From an uncultured Candidatus Melainabacteria bacterium (GTDB lineage: Bacteria > Cyanobacteriota > Vampirovibrionia > Gastranaerophilales > Gastranaerophilaceae): DNA of 35,345 nt. This document shows, one piece after another, positions 1-8,366 of this stretch (position 1 is its first letter; each line of letters starts with the position of its first letter). The position numbers were made by a program, and so were the translations under genes. The stretch lies in contig CAKUXD010000017.1 in NCBI GenBank assembly GCA_934699705.1, positions 1 through 35,345 of the forward strand. The letters are read 5' to 3'. The notes beneath the pieces are model-generated. The model had not been told where the DNA came from and ran no database searches. It saw only the letters and a list, made by a program, of their open reading frames with translations.

Positions 1-138
1 CAATTCATTCCGATGTGAATGAAGATTTTAGGAAAAGGTAAGGAAAATTTATTTAATTTATTAATACTCTCTCTCTCAATTATTTATTCAAAATTTAACC
101 TCTCACCCGAGAGGCTTTTTTATGCTAAAATTAAATTT
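1..138. other. Left-edge stretch without a recognisable gene
   Basis: No coding sequence is supported here. The reading frame of the downstream WG-repeat gene is open back to position 19, but the extra 40 residues do not look like protein and would read through a clear intrinsic terminator at 99-121, so I treat this stretch as the trailer of a gene lying left of the window. Confidence 0.5.
99..121 (+). terminator. Intrinsic terminator of a gene left of the window
   Basis: A perfect 6-bp stem, CCTCTC (99-104) and GAGAGG (109-114), with the four-base loop ACCC, is followed by C and six T. It ends 17 nt before the chosen start of the WG-repeat gene and argues against the longer reading of that gene. 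Confidence 0.75.
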
Positions 139-1167
139 ATGAATAAACAGAAATTAATAGCAATTATATTGGCAATTTTACTAGTATTCATTATTATTCT
201 TGCAATTTGCTTTAACAATAAGACATTAATAAATGTTTGCAAGGACAACAAATGGGGTTACATAAATCTTAGAAACAAACTCGTTATACCATTTGAATAC
301 GACTATTCAACAACCTTCGAAAACGGTTTAGCAATTGTTTGTAAAAATTCAAAATGCGGAGTTATTAACAAAAAAAATAAAACCGTAGTTCCTTTTGAAT
401 ATGACATGATTTTTTATTTTGCTGACGGACTTGCATTTGCGACAAAAGACATAAATTCAGGCTACATAAATAAACGCGGTAAAGAAGTTATTCCGTTTTC
501 TGATTTAGCAGGCAAATCTTTTTCTGAAGGATATGCTGGCGTAATAAATAACAGCAAATGGGGATTTATTGACCAAAAAGGTAAAGTCGTAATTGATTAC
601 AAATATGATGACATCAAAGATTTTCACAAAGGTTTAGCACCAGTTAGTGTATCAATGGACAAATGGGGCGTTATAAACAAAAAAGGTAGAACTATCATAC
701 CATTTGAATACGCAATGATAAACGAATATGAAAACAATCAGTTTTCAGCTTGCAAAAAAATAAAAAATTCTGGCGGTGGAGAATGCGGAATTATAAATAA
801 AAAAGGCAAAGAAATAATTCCTTTTAAATATTATGGAATAGACACCGTTCACGAAGGATTTTACATCGCACAAAAAAATCCTGTCGGTTGGATTTTCTTA
901 AATAAAAAAGGCAAACAAGTTTTTAACAAAGAATACTATATTGCAAACAATTTTGAAAACGGGCTTGCAATGGTTTGCGTAAGCGCAGATAAATGCGGAT
1001 TTATAAATACAAAAGGCAAATTTGTAATTGAACCTAAATATCAAGCACTAAGTCAATTTTACGAAGGCGTCGCTGCCGCAATGTTAAACAACAAATGGGG
1101 ATTTATCAACAAAAATGGTAAAGTTTTAGTTCCATTTGAATACGATTGGACAGGCTTAGTTTACTAA
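139..1167 (+). CDS. Membrane-anchored WG-repeat protein
   Basis: Start ATG at 139 gives a 342-residue protein with a single hydrophobic segment at residues about 5-26 (signal anchor or signal peptide), then about nine WG/CG-type repeats covering the rest. Each repeat has the pattern W/C-G-x-I-N-x-K-G-K-x-V-I-P-F-x-Y, about 35-40 residues long, as in the WG_beta_rep family. Such repeats form extracytoplasmic or cell-surface beta scaffolds of unknown ligand; I infer the repeats face outside the cytoplasm. No Shine-Dalgarno sequence is visible. The stop codon overlaps by three bases the stop of the convergent kinase gene, and no terminator separates them. The product class is clear; the function is unknown. 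Confidence 0.85.
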   Translation: MNKQKLIAIILAILLVFIIILAICFNNKTLINVCKDNKWGYINLRNKLVIPFEYDYSTTFENGLAIVCKNSKCGVINKKNKTVVPFEYDMIFYFADGLAFATKDINSGYINKRGKEVIPFSDLAGKSFSEGYAGVINNSKWGFIDQKGKVVIDYKYDDIKDFHKGLAPVSVSMDKWGVINKKGRTIIPFEYAMINEYENNQFSACKKIKNSGGGECGIINKKGKEIIPFKYYGIDTVHEGFYIAQKNPVGWIFLNKKGKQVFNKEYYIANNFENGLAMVCVSADKCGFINTKGKFVIEPKYQALSQFYEGVAAAMLNNKWGFINKNGKVLVPFEYDWTGLVY

Positions 1168-2420
1168 ACTTGTTTAACGTTATTTTTTGGAATTGAAAAA
1201 CAAATTGTGCAAATTCCGTCTTCATCGCTTGTTGCGTAAATTTCACCACTGTGAGCAGAAATAATTTCTTTTGACAAATACAAACCTAAACCATTTCTTG
1301 TTTTTTGAAATTTTGCATTTTCTGACCGTTTAAATTTTACAAACATATTCTCTAACATTTCTTGTTTGATTGGATATGCCTTATTTTGAACACAACATTC
1401 AAAATTATCTTCGTTCTCTGAAATTATAACATTAATATCTGTATCTTTAAAAGCGTAAGAAATTGCGTTTGAAATTAAATTTACAATAACACGTTTGATT
1501 TGTGATTTATCCGCAAAAATCCTTGGGTCTTCAAGTTTGTTGATTAAATTCAATCTTTGCGATTTTTCTTGCGCTAAGTTAGCAAGTTCATTTATTGTTT
1601 TGGTTGTAACATCTACAACATCAAATTTTTCAAACTTAACTTTTATTTGACCATTATCTATCATATATGTATCAAGAATAGTGAAAATCAAATCGTACAT
1701 GTATTTACAAGAATTTTTTATTTGCTCTATCATTTCTTTTTGTTCATTGTTAAGTGGTCCAAAAGTATCCTGCAATAACAAATCAAGAATTTTAATTTGA
1801 GCAATAGTCGGAGTTTTTAAGTCATGCGTAAGAGTTGCAACAAATGTTTCTTTCCTTAATTCAAGTTCTTTTTCATTGTCAATATTTCTAAAAATAACCG
1901 CTAATCTCACTACATTATCGAATTTGTCAAAAATTGGGACTTTAATAGTTCTGTACCACGTGAATTTTCCAGTTACAGAATCTACATATTTATCAATACT
2001 TAAAGTAGTTTTTGATTTAATAACATCAAGATCTTCTTTTTCAAGAATATCAGCTTCTTTATATAATTCGTAACTCTTTTTGCCAATAATATCGTTAAGT
2101 TTCATGTTTACTAATTCGCAATATGCCTTGTTTGCTAAAAGAATTTTCCCGTCTAAATCCTTTAAACAAATAAATAATGGCGAGTTATCCAAAATTACTT
2201 GCATTTGAGAATATTGTAATATAACCTTCTCTTCAAGTTTTTTTGTTTCAAAAATACTAATTAATCTAATCGCAAAATTACTCAAAATAACATATACTAC
2301 AATGATTAACGCGTCTTTAAAATGAATAGTTACATTTTCTAAAAGCACTGGTGAAATTAGAGCAAAAAACAAAAAACTTGCACTTATTAACAATAACGAA
2401 GTTCTAAAAAAATTGTACAT
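1164..2420 (-). CDS. PAS-domain sensor histidine kinase (orphan)
   Basis: 418 residues. Two membrane segments (about 6-27 and 36-55) leave almost no periplasmic loop. A PAS domain follows at about 70-182 (ILDNSPLFICLKDLDGKILL, then the PAC part), then a HisKA dimerisation domain with the phospho-acceptor H199 in THDLKTP, and a HATPase_c domain: N box around N314/N318, G2 box N376-G-L-G-L380. The G1 box reads QNKAYPI (345-351), so the usual DxG is replaced; related kinases with N-x-G-x-P-I variants exist, so activity is still likely. Autophosphorylates and should pass phosphate to a response regulator, but none is encoded in the window. The input signal is probably cytoplasmic, sensed by PAS. 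Confidence 0.88.
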   Translation of the reverse strand: MYNFFRTSLLLISASFLFFALISPVLLENVTIHFKDALIIVVYVILSNFAIRLISIFETKKLEEKVILQYSQMQVILDNSPLFICLKDLDGKILLANKAYCELVNMKLNDIIGKKSYELYKEADILEKEDLDVIKSKTTLSIDKYVDSVTGKFTWYRTIKVPIFDKFDNVVRLAVIFRNIDNEKELELRKETFVATLTHDLKTPTIAQIKILDLLLQDTFGPLNNEQKEMIEQIKNSCKYMYDLIFTILDTYMIDNGQIKVKFEKFDVVDVTTKTINELANLAQEKSQRLNLINKLEDPRIFADKSQIKRVIVNLISNAISYAFKDTDINVIISENEDNFECCVQNKAYPIKQEMLENMFVKFKRSENAKFQKTRNGLGLYLSKEIISAHSGEIYATSDEDGICTICFSIPKNNVKQV

Positions 2421-2625
2421 CTATAAATTTGCCTTTAAATTTTTAATAATATGAAACATCTCTAAAGATATATTACATATTTTATAATAACTTGAAAATT
2501 GTACCAAAGGGGAAAATGTAACAAAATTTTACATAAATCGTGATTTTTTTATTTATTTCGTGAGTTTAATTTCTTAAAAATGATACGTCGTTTTCTTTAA
2601 TTTGATATGTTTACAAAAAACAAAT

Positions 2626-2667
2626 AAAAATAGGAATGAAAATTAAAAATTTTCCATTCCTATTTTT
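2626..2667 (-). terminator. Terminator of the EamA transporter gene
   Basis: Arms AAAAATAGGAATG (2626-2638) and CATTCCTATTTTT (2655-2667) pair perfectly over 13 bp, with six more AT pairs inside past a one-base bulge. On the minus strand it begins 15 nt after the transporter stop and ends in a T run. Its symmetry means it could work on both strands. Confidence 0.8.
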
Positions 2668-2681
2668 CAAATATGCTAAAT

Positions 2682-3656
2682 TTATTCTTCTACTTCCACT
2701 TTTACAAACTGGAGTTTATTGAGAGCAATTTTATCTTGCTCTTTTCTTTCAACATATTTGCTGAAAGTTTGGCTTAAATAAATACCAAAGAAGATTACAA
2801 AACAAGAAATCATTTGTAATATATTTGATGTTTCGCCAAGGAAAAACCAGCCGAAGAATAAAGCTGATATTGGAAGTAAAAACAAGAAAGGTGAAACCTT
2901 ACTTGCAGAAAGAATTTTCATTGATGAATTATATAGTGCATAAGCAACTACTGTTAAAACACCTAAATATCCAACTATATATATGCTTGAAGATGATGTT
3001 ATAAGATGAATAGGTTCACCAGTAACAAAACACATTCCACTAAAGAATATTGCACCACCAAAAACAGCAATTCCTGCAAGATAGAATGGAGGATATTTGT
3101 CCATTAAATATTTTGTTGTAACAACGCTAACACAGGTTAAGATTTCAGCACCGAGTTGTAACGCATTACCAAGAACAGGTCTTGGCGCAAGCTCAGTAAC
3201 ATCTGACGCAAGGCTTAGTAAAATTGAGCCAAATATTGCTATTCCTAAACCAATGTATGCTAATTTTGGAAATCGTTCTTTCAAAATCATTCTTGCAAAA
3301 AATATAATCAAAACAGGTTCTAATGAACTCAGAACTCCCGCTTGCCCAGAAGACGTAAATTTTAACGCATTTGTTTCAAAAATAAAATATAAACAAGGTT
3401 CACATAAGACCATTAAAAAGATAAATTTTAAATCGCTTTTATCTATTTTAACTTTTCTATAAATCGTTAAAAAAAACGGAATGAATAAAATGGTTGAAAG
3501 ACTCATTCTTAATGCCATAAGTGATAGAGTCGAATATTCATTAAGACAAATTTTTGTTGCAGTTAGTGATGTTCCGTAAAGGATTACTGCTATTGAAATT
3601 GAAATGTAAGCAATCACTTTGCTTGATAGTTTGTGTTTTACTGGTAAATCGTTCAT
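2682..3656 (-). CDS. EamA/DMT-family membrane transporter
   Basis: 324 residues with ten predicted membrane helices arranged as two five-helix EamA halves (first half about 13-150, second about 165-300), the hallmark of drug/metabolite transporters; the length fits the family. The start is fixed by a strong AAGGAGG about 9 nt upstream of ATG 3656; an ATG three bases further upstream (ATGAAATGA) terminates at once and is not the start. The C-terminal tail after the last helix is charged and cytoplasmic. Substrate cannot be told from sequence; members export amino acids, nucleosides or other small metabolites. Transcribed alone: own terminator, and a candidate promoter far upstream. Confidence 0.88.
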   Translation of the reverse strand: MNDLPVKHKLSSKVIAYISISIAVILYGTSLTATKICLNEYSTLSLMALRMSLSTILFIPFFLTIYRKVKIDKSDLKFIFLMVLCEPCLYFIFETNALKFTSSGQAGVLSSLEPVLIIFFARMILKERFPKLAYIGLGIAIFGSILLSLASDVTELAPRPVLGNALQLGAEILTCVSVVTTKYLMDKYPPFYLAGIAVFGGAIFFSGMCFVTGEPIHLITSSSSIYIVGYLGVLTVVAYALYNSSMKILSASKVSPFLFLLPISALFFGWFFLGETSNILQMISCFVIFFGIYLSQTFSKYVERKEQDKIALNKLQFVKVEVEE

Positions 3657-3949
3657 TTCATAAAACCTCCTTATAAATTACGTGATATACATTATGTCTA
3701 AAATTTGAAATACAAAACAAAAAATAAATCTGCACTTAAAAATTAAAGACTAGAAAATAATATCATAGTCATAAAAACAATTACAATAAAAAATATATAA
3801 AAAATTAAAAATTTAAAATTTTTTGAGCAAAATTAGAAAAAATTAAATACAATTTTGTCAATTTTATTGAGTTTTAGGACTACTACCAAAACATAAAAAA
3901 TTATTACATCTCTTAATATAATTTTGGCTTATAAATATCAAGCTTTTAT
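3657..3949. other. AT-rich intergenic region, transporter leader
   Basis: No gene is seen. It carries the transporter ribosome binding site next to 3656 and a candidate promoter at 3832-3861 whose transcript would have a leader of about 170 nt. I see no riboswitch-like conserved core in that leader. Confidence 0.5.
3832..3861 (-). promoter_or_regulatory. Candidate sigma70-type promoter of the transporter
   Basis: On the minus strand TTGACA (3856-3861) and TCTAAT (3832-3837) are separated by 18 bp. Only sequence matching supports it, in a very AT-rich region, and it lies far from the gene. Confidence 0.4.
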
Positions 3950-4243
3950 CTATAACAAAAATATTAAAGGCACAACAAAAAACAAAACAAAACCTAAAAA
4001 AATAATTAATGCGCCTATCAAATTTCTTTTAATACTTTTTATTGTTTCTTTTGGGTTTACTTTATATTCTTTAATCCTATTTTTAATTTGAGCCACAATC
4101 ATTGCAAAAACTACTAAACCTAAAACTGTTAAAACAATTATTGGATGTTCTTCTGCTATTACTTCAATATCATAATGTACAGACAAAAATAACAATAAAA
4201 AAACTATTATAATTGATAATATCCAAGCAATTCTTTCTTTCAT
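3950..4243 (-). CDS. Small three-helix membrane protein, unknown
   Basis: 97 residues: hydrophobic segments at about 5-24, 36-52 and 72-96, with a basic stretch (KNRIKEYKVNPKETIKSIKR) between the second and third. AGAGGT lies 8 nt before ATG 4243 and decides the start. No family is recognised. It stands alone between the transporter promoter region and the tRNA terminator. Confidence 0.7.
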   Translation of the reverse strand: MKERIAWILSIIIVFLLLFLSVHYDIEVIAEEHPIIVLTVLGLVVFAMIVAQIKNRIKEYKVNPKETIKSIKRNLIGALIIFLGFVLFFVVPLIFLL

Positions 4244-4305
4244 TGATATATACCTCTTTTACATCGTAGTTGAAAATAGTTTTAAATAACCATTATCAAT
4301 ATCCA

Positions 4306-4334
4306 AAAAAGACTTCTTTAAAAGAAGTCTTTTT
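4306..4334 (-). terminator. Terminator of tRNA-Leu
   Basis: Arms AAAAAGACTTC (4306-4316) and GAAGTCTTTTT (4324-4334) form an 11-bp stem with a 7-nt AT loop. On the minus strand it begins 8 nt after the tRNA 3' end and ends in six T. Confidence 0.85.
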
Positions 4335-4342
4335 AATTAATT

Positions 4343-4426
4343 TGCCGATGGCCGGGGTCGAACCGGCACGAGGTTGCCCTCACAAGATTTTGAGTCTAGC
4401 ACGTCTACCAATTCCATCACATCGGC
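4343..4426 (-). tRNA. tRNA-Leu(CAA)
   Basis: 84 nt on the minus strand. Acceptor stem GCCGATG/CATCGGC is perfect with discriminator A; the T arm is GCCGG-TTCGACC-CCGGC; a long class II variable arm pairs GAGG with CCTC; the anticodon loop CTCAAAA gives anticodon CAA (codon UUG). The CCA end is not encoded. The anticodon stem CTAGA/TCTTG has one T-T mismatch at the second pair. The first 14 bases of its 5' region recur 122 bp upstream (4537-4550). Confidence 0.95.
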
Positions 4427-4459
4427 ATAAGTTTATATTATTCAGTTGTCAATTTTTTT

Positions 4460-4550
4460 GCAGATGTGATTGAATTGGTTTAATCTGACTGGCTTCCCTT
4501 CGCTTTCCACTTCGTGGAGCCTCTCAGGTCGCCTTACATCACATCGGCAT
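4460..4550. repeat. Inverted-repeat element made of tRNA-Leu 5' sequence
   Basis: Ends are inverted copies: GATGTGAT (4463-4470) against ATCACATC (4538-4545). The left end, 4463-4480, matches the sense strand of tRNA-Leu at 16 of 18 bases but points the other way; the right end, 4537-4550, is identical to the tRNA 5' end region 4415-4428. The middle is richer in G and C and folds by itself: CTGA/TCAG, GGCT/AGCC and CCAC/GTGG nested around TTC. It has no anticodon or T arm, so it is not a working tRNA. It may be a decayed inverted tRNA copy, a small mobile repeat or an attachment-site scar. Confidence 0.6.
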
Positions 4551-4719
4551 TAACATCTCAAACTTAAAAATTTAAGATATTTCGTAAGATTATAATAACA
4601 AAAAAATATTAAATTTCAAATCTTATTTTTTTATTTTTTATAATAACCCCGCAGTTCAGCCAATAATCGCTTTTTTTACCTTAAAAAAAGTTTTAAATTG
4701 TTGCTGAGGGAAATTTATC

Positions 4720-5496
4720 ATGAAAAAAATCTTTATTTTAATTTTTACAATTTGTTTTTTTAATTTATCAGCAAATTCTGCAACTTTTCAAGGTAACGTA
4801 TCAAAAGAGGGCGAATACGGTACTCACAGAATTGTTGATGTAGAAACCAACATGCCTGTAAGTGGTGCAACTGTTACGCTTCCGCAAAAAAATTATCAAA
4901 CTCAAACCAGCGCAAACGGAACTTTTGACCTAAACGCAGATATTAATGATTCTACTATTTTATCAGTTGAAAAGGAAGGATATAAGCCATTTTCATTAAC
5001 CTTGAATGAAAAAATTGCATCGCGCCCCATAACAGTCGGAATTGAAAAAACAAACCCTTTAGATATAATTATTGACAAAGATTGGTTTCATTTAGGTGAT
5101 AACAACTATTCTGATTTTTCTGCAAATGCAGGCGAATTTAAAGCAAAATCTAACGGTCCTTTTTACACAAAAACTTTCAAAATTGATTATGCAGGTGATA
5201 ATACTTATCTTGTAATCGGCTCTATTATTGGTATTGACACAAAAATGGCTCAATCAATGGGACAAAATAAAATTTCAATCGCTTATGCAAGTCCGCCAGA
5301 AGTGTTTTTTAACGGACAAAAAATTGCTGAAATACAATTAAATGGCGACGGACAAAGGATTAAACTACCAAAAAGTCTTATTAAACCCAGACAAAACAAC
5401 GAAATTACAATTAAAACAGGTCGAAATATGATGCAAACTGCTTACATCGACTACGACGATATTGAATTTATTAATTTAACTATTGAAAATCGTTAA
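4720..5496 (+). CDS. Secreted protein with carboxypeptidase regulatory-like domain
   Basis: 258 residues. A signal peptide covers about 1-21 (MKK, a hydrophobic core, then NSA). Residues about 35-110 fit a carboxypeptidase regulatory-like / beta-sandwich domain: V-S-G-A-T-V-T-L, then a short turn and S-A-N-G-T-F-D-L, typical of these folds. The remaining 140 residues are beta-rich with no family I recognise and include a binding-domain-like run ending TAYIDYDDIEFINL, which resembles carbohydrate-binding-type jelly rolls. GAGGG about 9 nt before ATG supports the start. Exported, probably periplasmic or surface exposed; role unknown. The last four bases overlap the stop of the convergent gene. 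Confidence 0.75.
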   Translation: MKKIFILIFTICFFNLSANSATFQGNVSKEGEYGTHRIVDVETNMPVSGATVTLPQKNYQTQTSANGTFDLNADINDSTILSVEKEGYKPFSLTLNEKIASRPITVGIEKTNPLDIIIDKDWFHLGDNNYSDFSANAGEFKAKSNGPFYTKTFKIDYAGDNTYLVIGSIIGIDTKMAQSMGQNKISIAYASPPEVFFNGQKIAEIQLNGDGQRIKLPKSLIKPRQNNEITIKTGRNMMQTAYIDYDDIEFINLTIENR

Positions 5497-5786
5497 ATAG
5501 CCTGTAATGCGTCAATTAGTTCTAATGCAATTTCTTTTTGCAAATCCGCAGGTGCAGATTTTAAATAATCAAAAGCCTCTTGAATACGTTTATCCTTATC
5601 ATACCAGCGTCTTAGGATATAGCTAAACGCGTCATTTAAAACATTTTCTTTGTTTTTTACTCCAAAATTTTTAGATTTTGTAATGATATATTCTGCACAT
5701 TGAAGTTGAGTTTGTTCATTTGCACTTTTCATCAAACTCACCGCTAAACTCACTGTCGGGTCTATATCGTACCATCTTTTTTGCAT
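5493..5786 (-). CDS. Small protein with internal duplication, unknown
   Basis: 97 residues in two related halves: KRWYDIDPTVSLAVSLMKSA (about 3-22) and RRWYDKDKRIQEAFDYLKSA (about 59-78), each followed by a helix ending in A-E/L-x-I-I-type sequence. This looks like two alpha-helical repeats. AAGGAT about 6 nt before ATG 5786 supports the start. It sits 33 nt after the DUF167 gene on the same strand, so the two are probably co-transcribed. No family recognised. Confidence 0.72.
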   Translation of the reverse strand: MQKRWYDIDPTVSLAVSLMKSANEQTQLQCAEYIITKSKNFGVKNKENVLNDAFSYILRRWYDKDKRIQEAFDYLKSAPADLQKEIALELIDALQAI

Positions 5787-5819
5787 ATAATATCCTTACA
5801 AAATTATATTAAATTTATT

Positions 5820-6095
5820 TTACGTCAAAAGGCGTTTAATTTCTACCATCTTATCAGAGGAAATATTTTTAAAAAGCAGAGTTTTCTCTTTTGAAGTTTC
5901 GCCTTTAACGATTTCAATATTCGATTTTGCAATTTTTAAGCTTTTTGATAAAAATTCAATCAAAGCCTTATTTGCTTTATTTTCAATCGGCTGAGCGGTA
6001 ACTTTAACCTTAATTTCGCCATCTTTATTAATAATCTCATTTTTACTTGCGTTTGGCGAAATTTTTAGCTTTATTATTAAAGAATTTTCACTCAT
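5820..6095 (-). CDS. DUF167 / YggU-family protein
   Basis: 91 residues, normal length for UPF0235/DUF167. Visible family features are K-I-S-P-N-A-S-K-N at 11-19, K-V-K-V-T-A-Q-P-I-E-N-K-A-N at 29-42 and the G-E-T-S-K-E-K segment near 65-71. Structures of the family show a small alpha/beta fold; no reaction is established. AAGAGGT 8 nt before ATG 6095 decides the start. First gene of a two-gene unit running leftwards, divergent from rel with only 51 bp between the starts. Confidence 0.88.
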   Translation of the reverse strand: MSENSLIIKLKISPNASKNEIINKDGEIKVKVTAQPIENKANKALIEFLSKSLKIAKSNIEIVKGETSKEKTLLFKNISSDKMVEIKRLLT

Positions 6096-6108
6096 AAAAA
6101 TTAACCTC

Positions 6109-6137
6109 TTGTAAAAAAGTTAAAAAACTAGTAAAAT
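6109..6137 (+). promoter_or_regulatory. rel promoter, near-leaderless
   Basis: TTGTAA (6109-6114) and TAAAAT (6132-6137) are 17 bp apart. The -10 box ends 9 nt before the ATG at 6147, so transcription should begin within about three bases of the start codon; no ribosome binding site is present. The -35 box abuts the ribosome binding site of the divergent DUF167 gene. Confidence 0.65.
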
Positions 6138-6146
6138 AATTATACC

Positions 6147-8363
6147 ATGAGCGATATTGATACACTAAGTTTATTTGATGAAATAAATCAAATGATTACA
6201 GAGCGTTCACAAGAAGATAAGGACGCGATAAAAAAAGCATTTTTGTTTGCAAGAGAAAAACACGAAGGGCAATTTAGAGTTTCTGAAGAACCTTATATAA
6301 TTCACCCTGTGGAAGTTGCAAAAATTCTTATCAATTTAAAAGCAGATACCCATACGGTTATTGCGGCTTTTTTGCATGACATTTTGGAAGACACAGACAC
6401 TACGCCTGAGGTTATTAAACAAGAGTTTGGTGATGATGTTCTAACAATTGTTCAAGGTGTTACAAAACTTGGCAAATATCATTTTAATTCAAAAGAAGAA
6501 CGTCAAGCAGAAAACTTTCGTAAAATGTTTATTGCAATGGCGAGCGATATCAGAATTATTTTCTTAAAACTTGCTGACAGATTGCATAATATGCGAACTT
6601 TAAACTTTATGCGACAAGAAAAGCAAAAACGAATTGCGCAAGAAACACTTGATATTTTTGCACCACTTGCAAACCGCTTAGGGATTGGTAAAATCAAGGC
6701 AGAGCTTGAAGATTTATCATTAAGATATTTACACCCAGACCAATATTACGAAATTGTTCAACTAGTTGCACAAACAAAAGCTGAAAGAGAAGCAACAGTA
6801 AAAGTTTTAATGGATAAAATAGCAACCGATGTGAAAGCAAACGGTATTAACGCTCAAATTACTGGTCGAGCAAAGCACTATTACAGTATTTACAGTAAAA
6901 TGAAACGTTTAAATATTTCTTTCCACGATTTATATGACATTACTGCAGTACGTGTAATTGTTGACACAGAGCGCGAATGTTACGAGGTTTTGGGTTTAAT
7001 TCACTCTCAATTTAAACCAATTCCAGGGCGTTTTAAAGATTATATTGCTATGCCAAAAGGCAATTTATATCAATCTTTACATACTTCTGTAATCGGCCCA
7101 AAGATGCGACCTTTAGAAGTTCAAATCAGAACACATAAAATGCACGAAGTTGCAGAATATGGGGTTGCAGCGCATTGGAGATATAAAGAAAAAGGTTCAC
7201 AAAAAGCTGATAACACAGCTGATATGCAATTCTCTTGGATGAGAAAAATGGTTGAGTACAATCAAGATATGACAGACGCTGAAGACTATGTAAATTCAGT
7301 AAAACTGGACATTTTTTCAGATCAGGTATTTGCATTCACTCCAAATGGTGATGTTTTTGACTTACCTAAAAAAGCGACTCCAGTTGACTTTGCATATCGT
7401 ATTCACTCTGATGTAGGTCATAAAACAGTTGGGGCGTTAGTTAATGGGCGTATCGTACCACTTGATACAAAGTTGAAAAACGGTGATATTGTTGAAATTT
7501 TAACCTCAAAACAACCGGCACCGCGTCTTGATTGGTTAAATTTTGTAGTTACAAAACAAGCAGGACAAAAAATTCGTCAATGGTTCAAGAAAAACAAACG
7601 TGAGGACCATGTTGAACTTGGTAAAAATAATCTTGAACATGAACTTACAAAGGCTGTTTTTGATGAATACGTTAAAAATGGTGAATTTGAAACTGTTGCA
7701 AAACACATGAATTACCAATCAATGGAAGATTTGTTTGCAGCTTTAGGTTATGGCGAAACGACTGTAAATAAAATTATCAACAAACTCAAAAAACCAGCAG
7801 AAGATACTGTTAGAGCCCCTGAAAAAACTTATCAAAGCTCAAAGAAAAAACCTTCTACAAAAGATGTTTTAGGTTTAGATGGTTTATTATATTCATTTGC
7901 AAGATGTTGTTCTCCAATTCCAGGAGAGCCAATTGTGGGCGTAGTTACGCGTTCTAAAGGTGTTTCAATTCACAGGTTAGACTGCAAAACACTTGAAGAT
8001 GTTGAACCTGAAAGATTAATTGATATTCAATGGGCAAATAACCCTTCCGGTAAAAGTTATAGCACTACTATTAGGGTTGAAACTCAAGACAAGCAAGGTA
8101 TGTTAAAAGATATTATTGGCGCTGTTTCTGATAATAATACAAACATCAATTATGCAAATGTAAAATCAAAACAAAATAATATCGGTATTGTAGAACTTGG
8201 TATTGAGCTTGATAACATTAACACTTTGAGAAAAGTTATTACAAGTTTGCAATCCTTACCTGACGTAATCAGCGTAAAACGTATTCAAACCTCTTATTCG
8301 CAAGCTCCTCAGCAGTTTAGTAAGAAAAATGCTCCAAAAAATAAAAAGCCTAGAAAGAAATAA
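6147..8363 (+). CDS. rel: Bifunctional (p)ppGpp synthetase/hydrolase Rel
   Basis: 738 residues with the full long-RSH layout. The HD hydrolase domain has H53, H77-D78 and E81-D82 plus the later K141LADRLHNMRT. The synthetase domain has R241-A-K243 with SIYSKM, YDITAVRV at 263-270, KDYIAMPKGNLYQSLHT at 297-313 and EVQIRT at 324-329. The loop R295-F-K-D298 is the RxKD form found in bifunctional Rel/SpoT rather than the ExDD of RelA-type synthetases. A TGS domain lies at about 387-450, the CC/zinc-finger region around SFARCCSPIPGEP (about 590-602), and an ACT domain at about 660-725, followed by a basic tail KKNAPKNKKPRKK. It makes and removes (p)ppGpp in the stringent response. First gene of a unit with the TPR gene. 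Confidence 0.96.
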   Translation: MSDIDTLSLFDEINQMITERSQEDKDAIKKAFLFAREKHEGQFRVSEEPYIIHPVEVAKILINLKADTHTVIAAFLHDILEDTDTTPEVIKQEFGDDVLTIVQGVTKLGKYHFNSKEERQAENFRKMFIAMASDIRIIFLKLADRLHNMRTLNFMRQEKQKRIAQETLDIFAPLANRLGIGKIKAELEDLSLRYLHPDQYYEIVQLVAQTKAEREATVKVLMDKIATDVKANGINAQITGRAKHYYSIYSKMKRLNISFHDLYDITAVRVIVDTERECYEVLGLIHSQFKPIPGRFKDYIAMPKGNLYQSLHTSVIGPKMRPLEVQIRTHKMHEVAEYGVAAHWRYKEKGSQKADNTADMQFSWMRKMVEYNQDMTDAEDYVNSVKLDIFSDQVFAFTPNGDVFDLPKKATPVDFAYRIHSDVGHKTVGALVNGRIVPLDTKLKNGDIVEILTSKQPAPRLDWLNFVVTKQAGQKIRQWFKKNKREDHVELGKNNLEHELTKAVFDEYVKNGEFETVAKHMNYQSMEDLFAALGYGETTVNKIINKLKKPAEDTVRAPEKTYQSSKKKPSTKDVLGLDGLLYSFARCCSPIPGEPIVGVVTRSKGVSIHRLDCKTLEDVEPERLIDIQWANNPSGKSYSTTIRVETQDKQGMLKDIIGAVSDNNTNINYANVKSKQNNIGIVELGIELDNINTLRKVITSLQSLPDVISVKRIQTSYSQAPQQFSKKNAPKNKKPRKK

Positions 8364-8366
8364 TTT

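Noticed and set aside
19..138. N-terminal extension of the WG-repeat gene
   Set aside because: It would be read through an intrinsic terminator at 99-121, and a good membrane-anchor start lies at 139.
3657..3825. Riboswitch in the transporter leader
   Set aside because: The leader is long only if the distant promoter is real, and no conserved core or strong helix set is visible.
4427..4452. TTGACA box upstream of tRNA-Leu as its promoter
   Set aside because: The TTGACA at 4447-4452 has no acceptable -10 box at a normal spacing before the tRNA 5' end.
4270..4473. A 67-codon frame crossing the tRNA-Leu gene on the opposite strand
   Set aside because: Its residues are simply the antisense translation of the tRNA (the familiar G-V-E-P-A-R-G pattern), and it covers the tRNA terminator.
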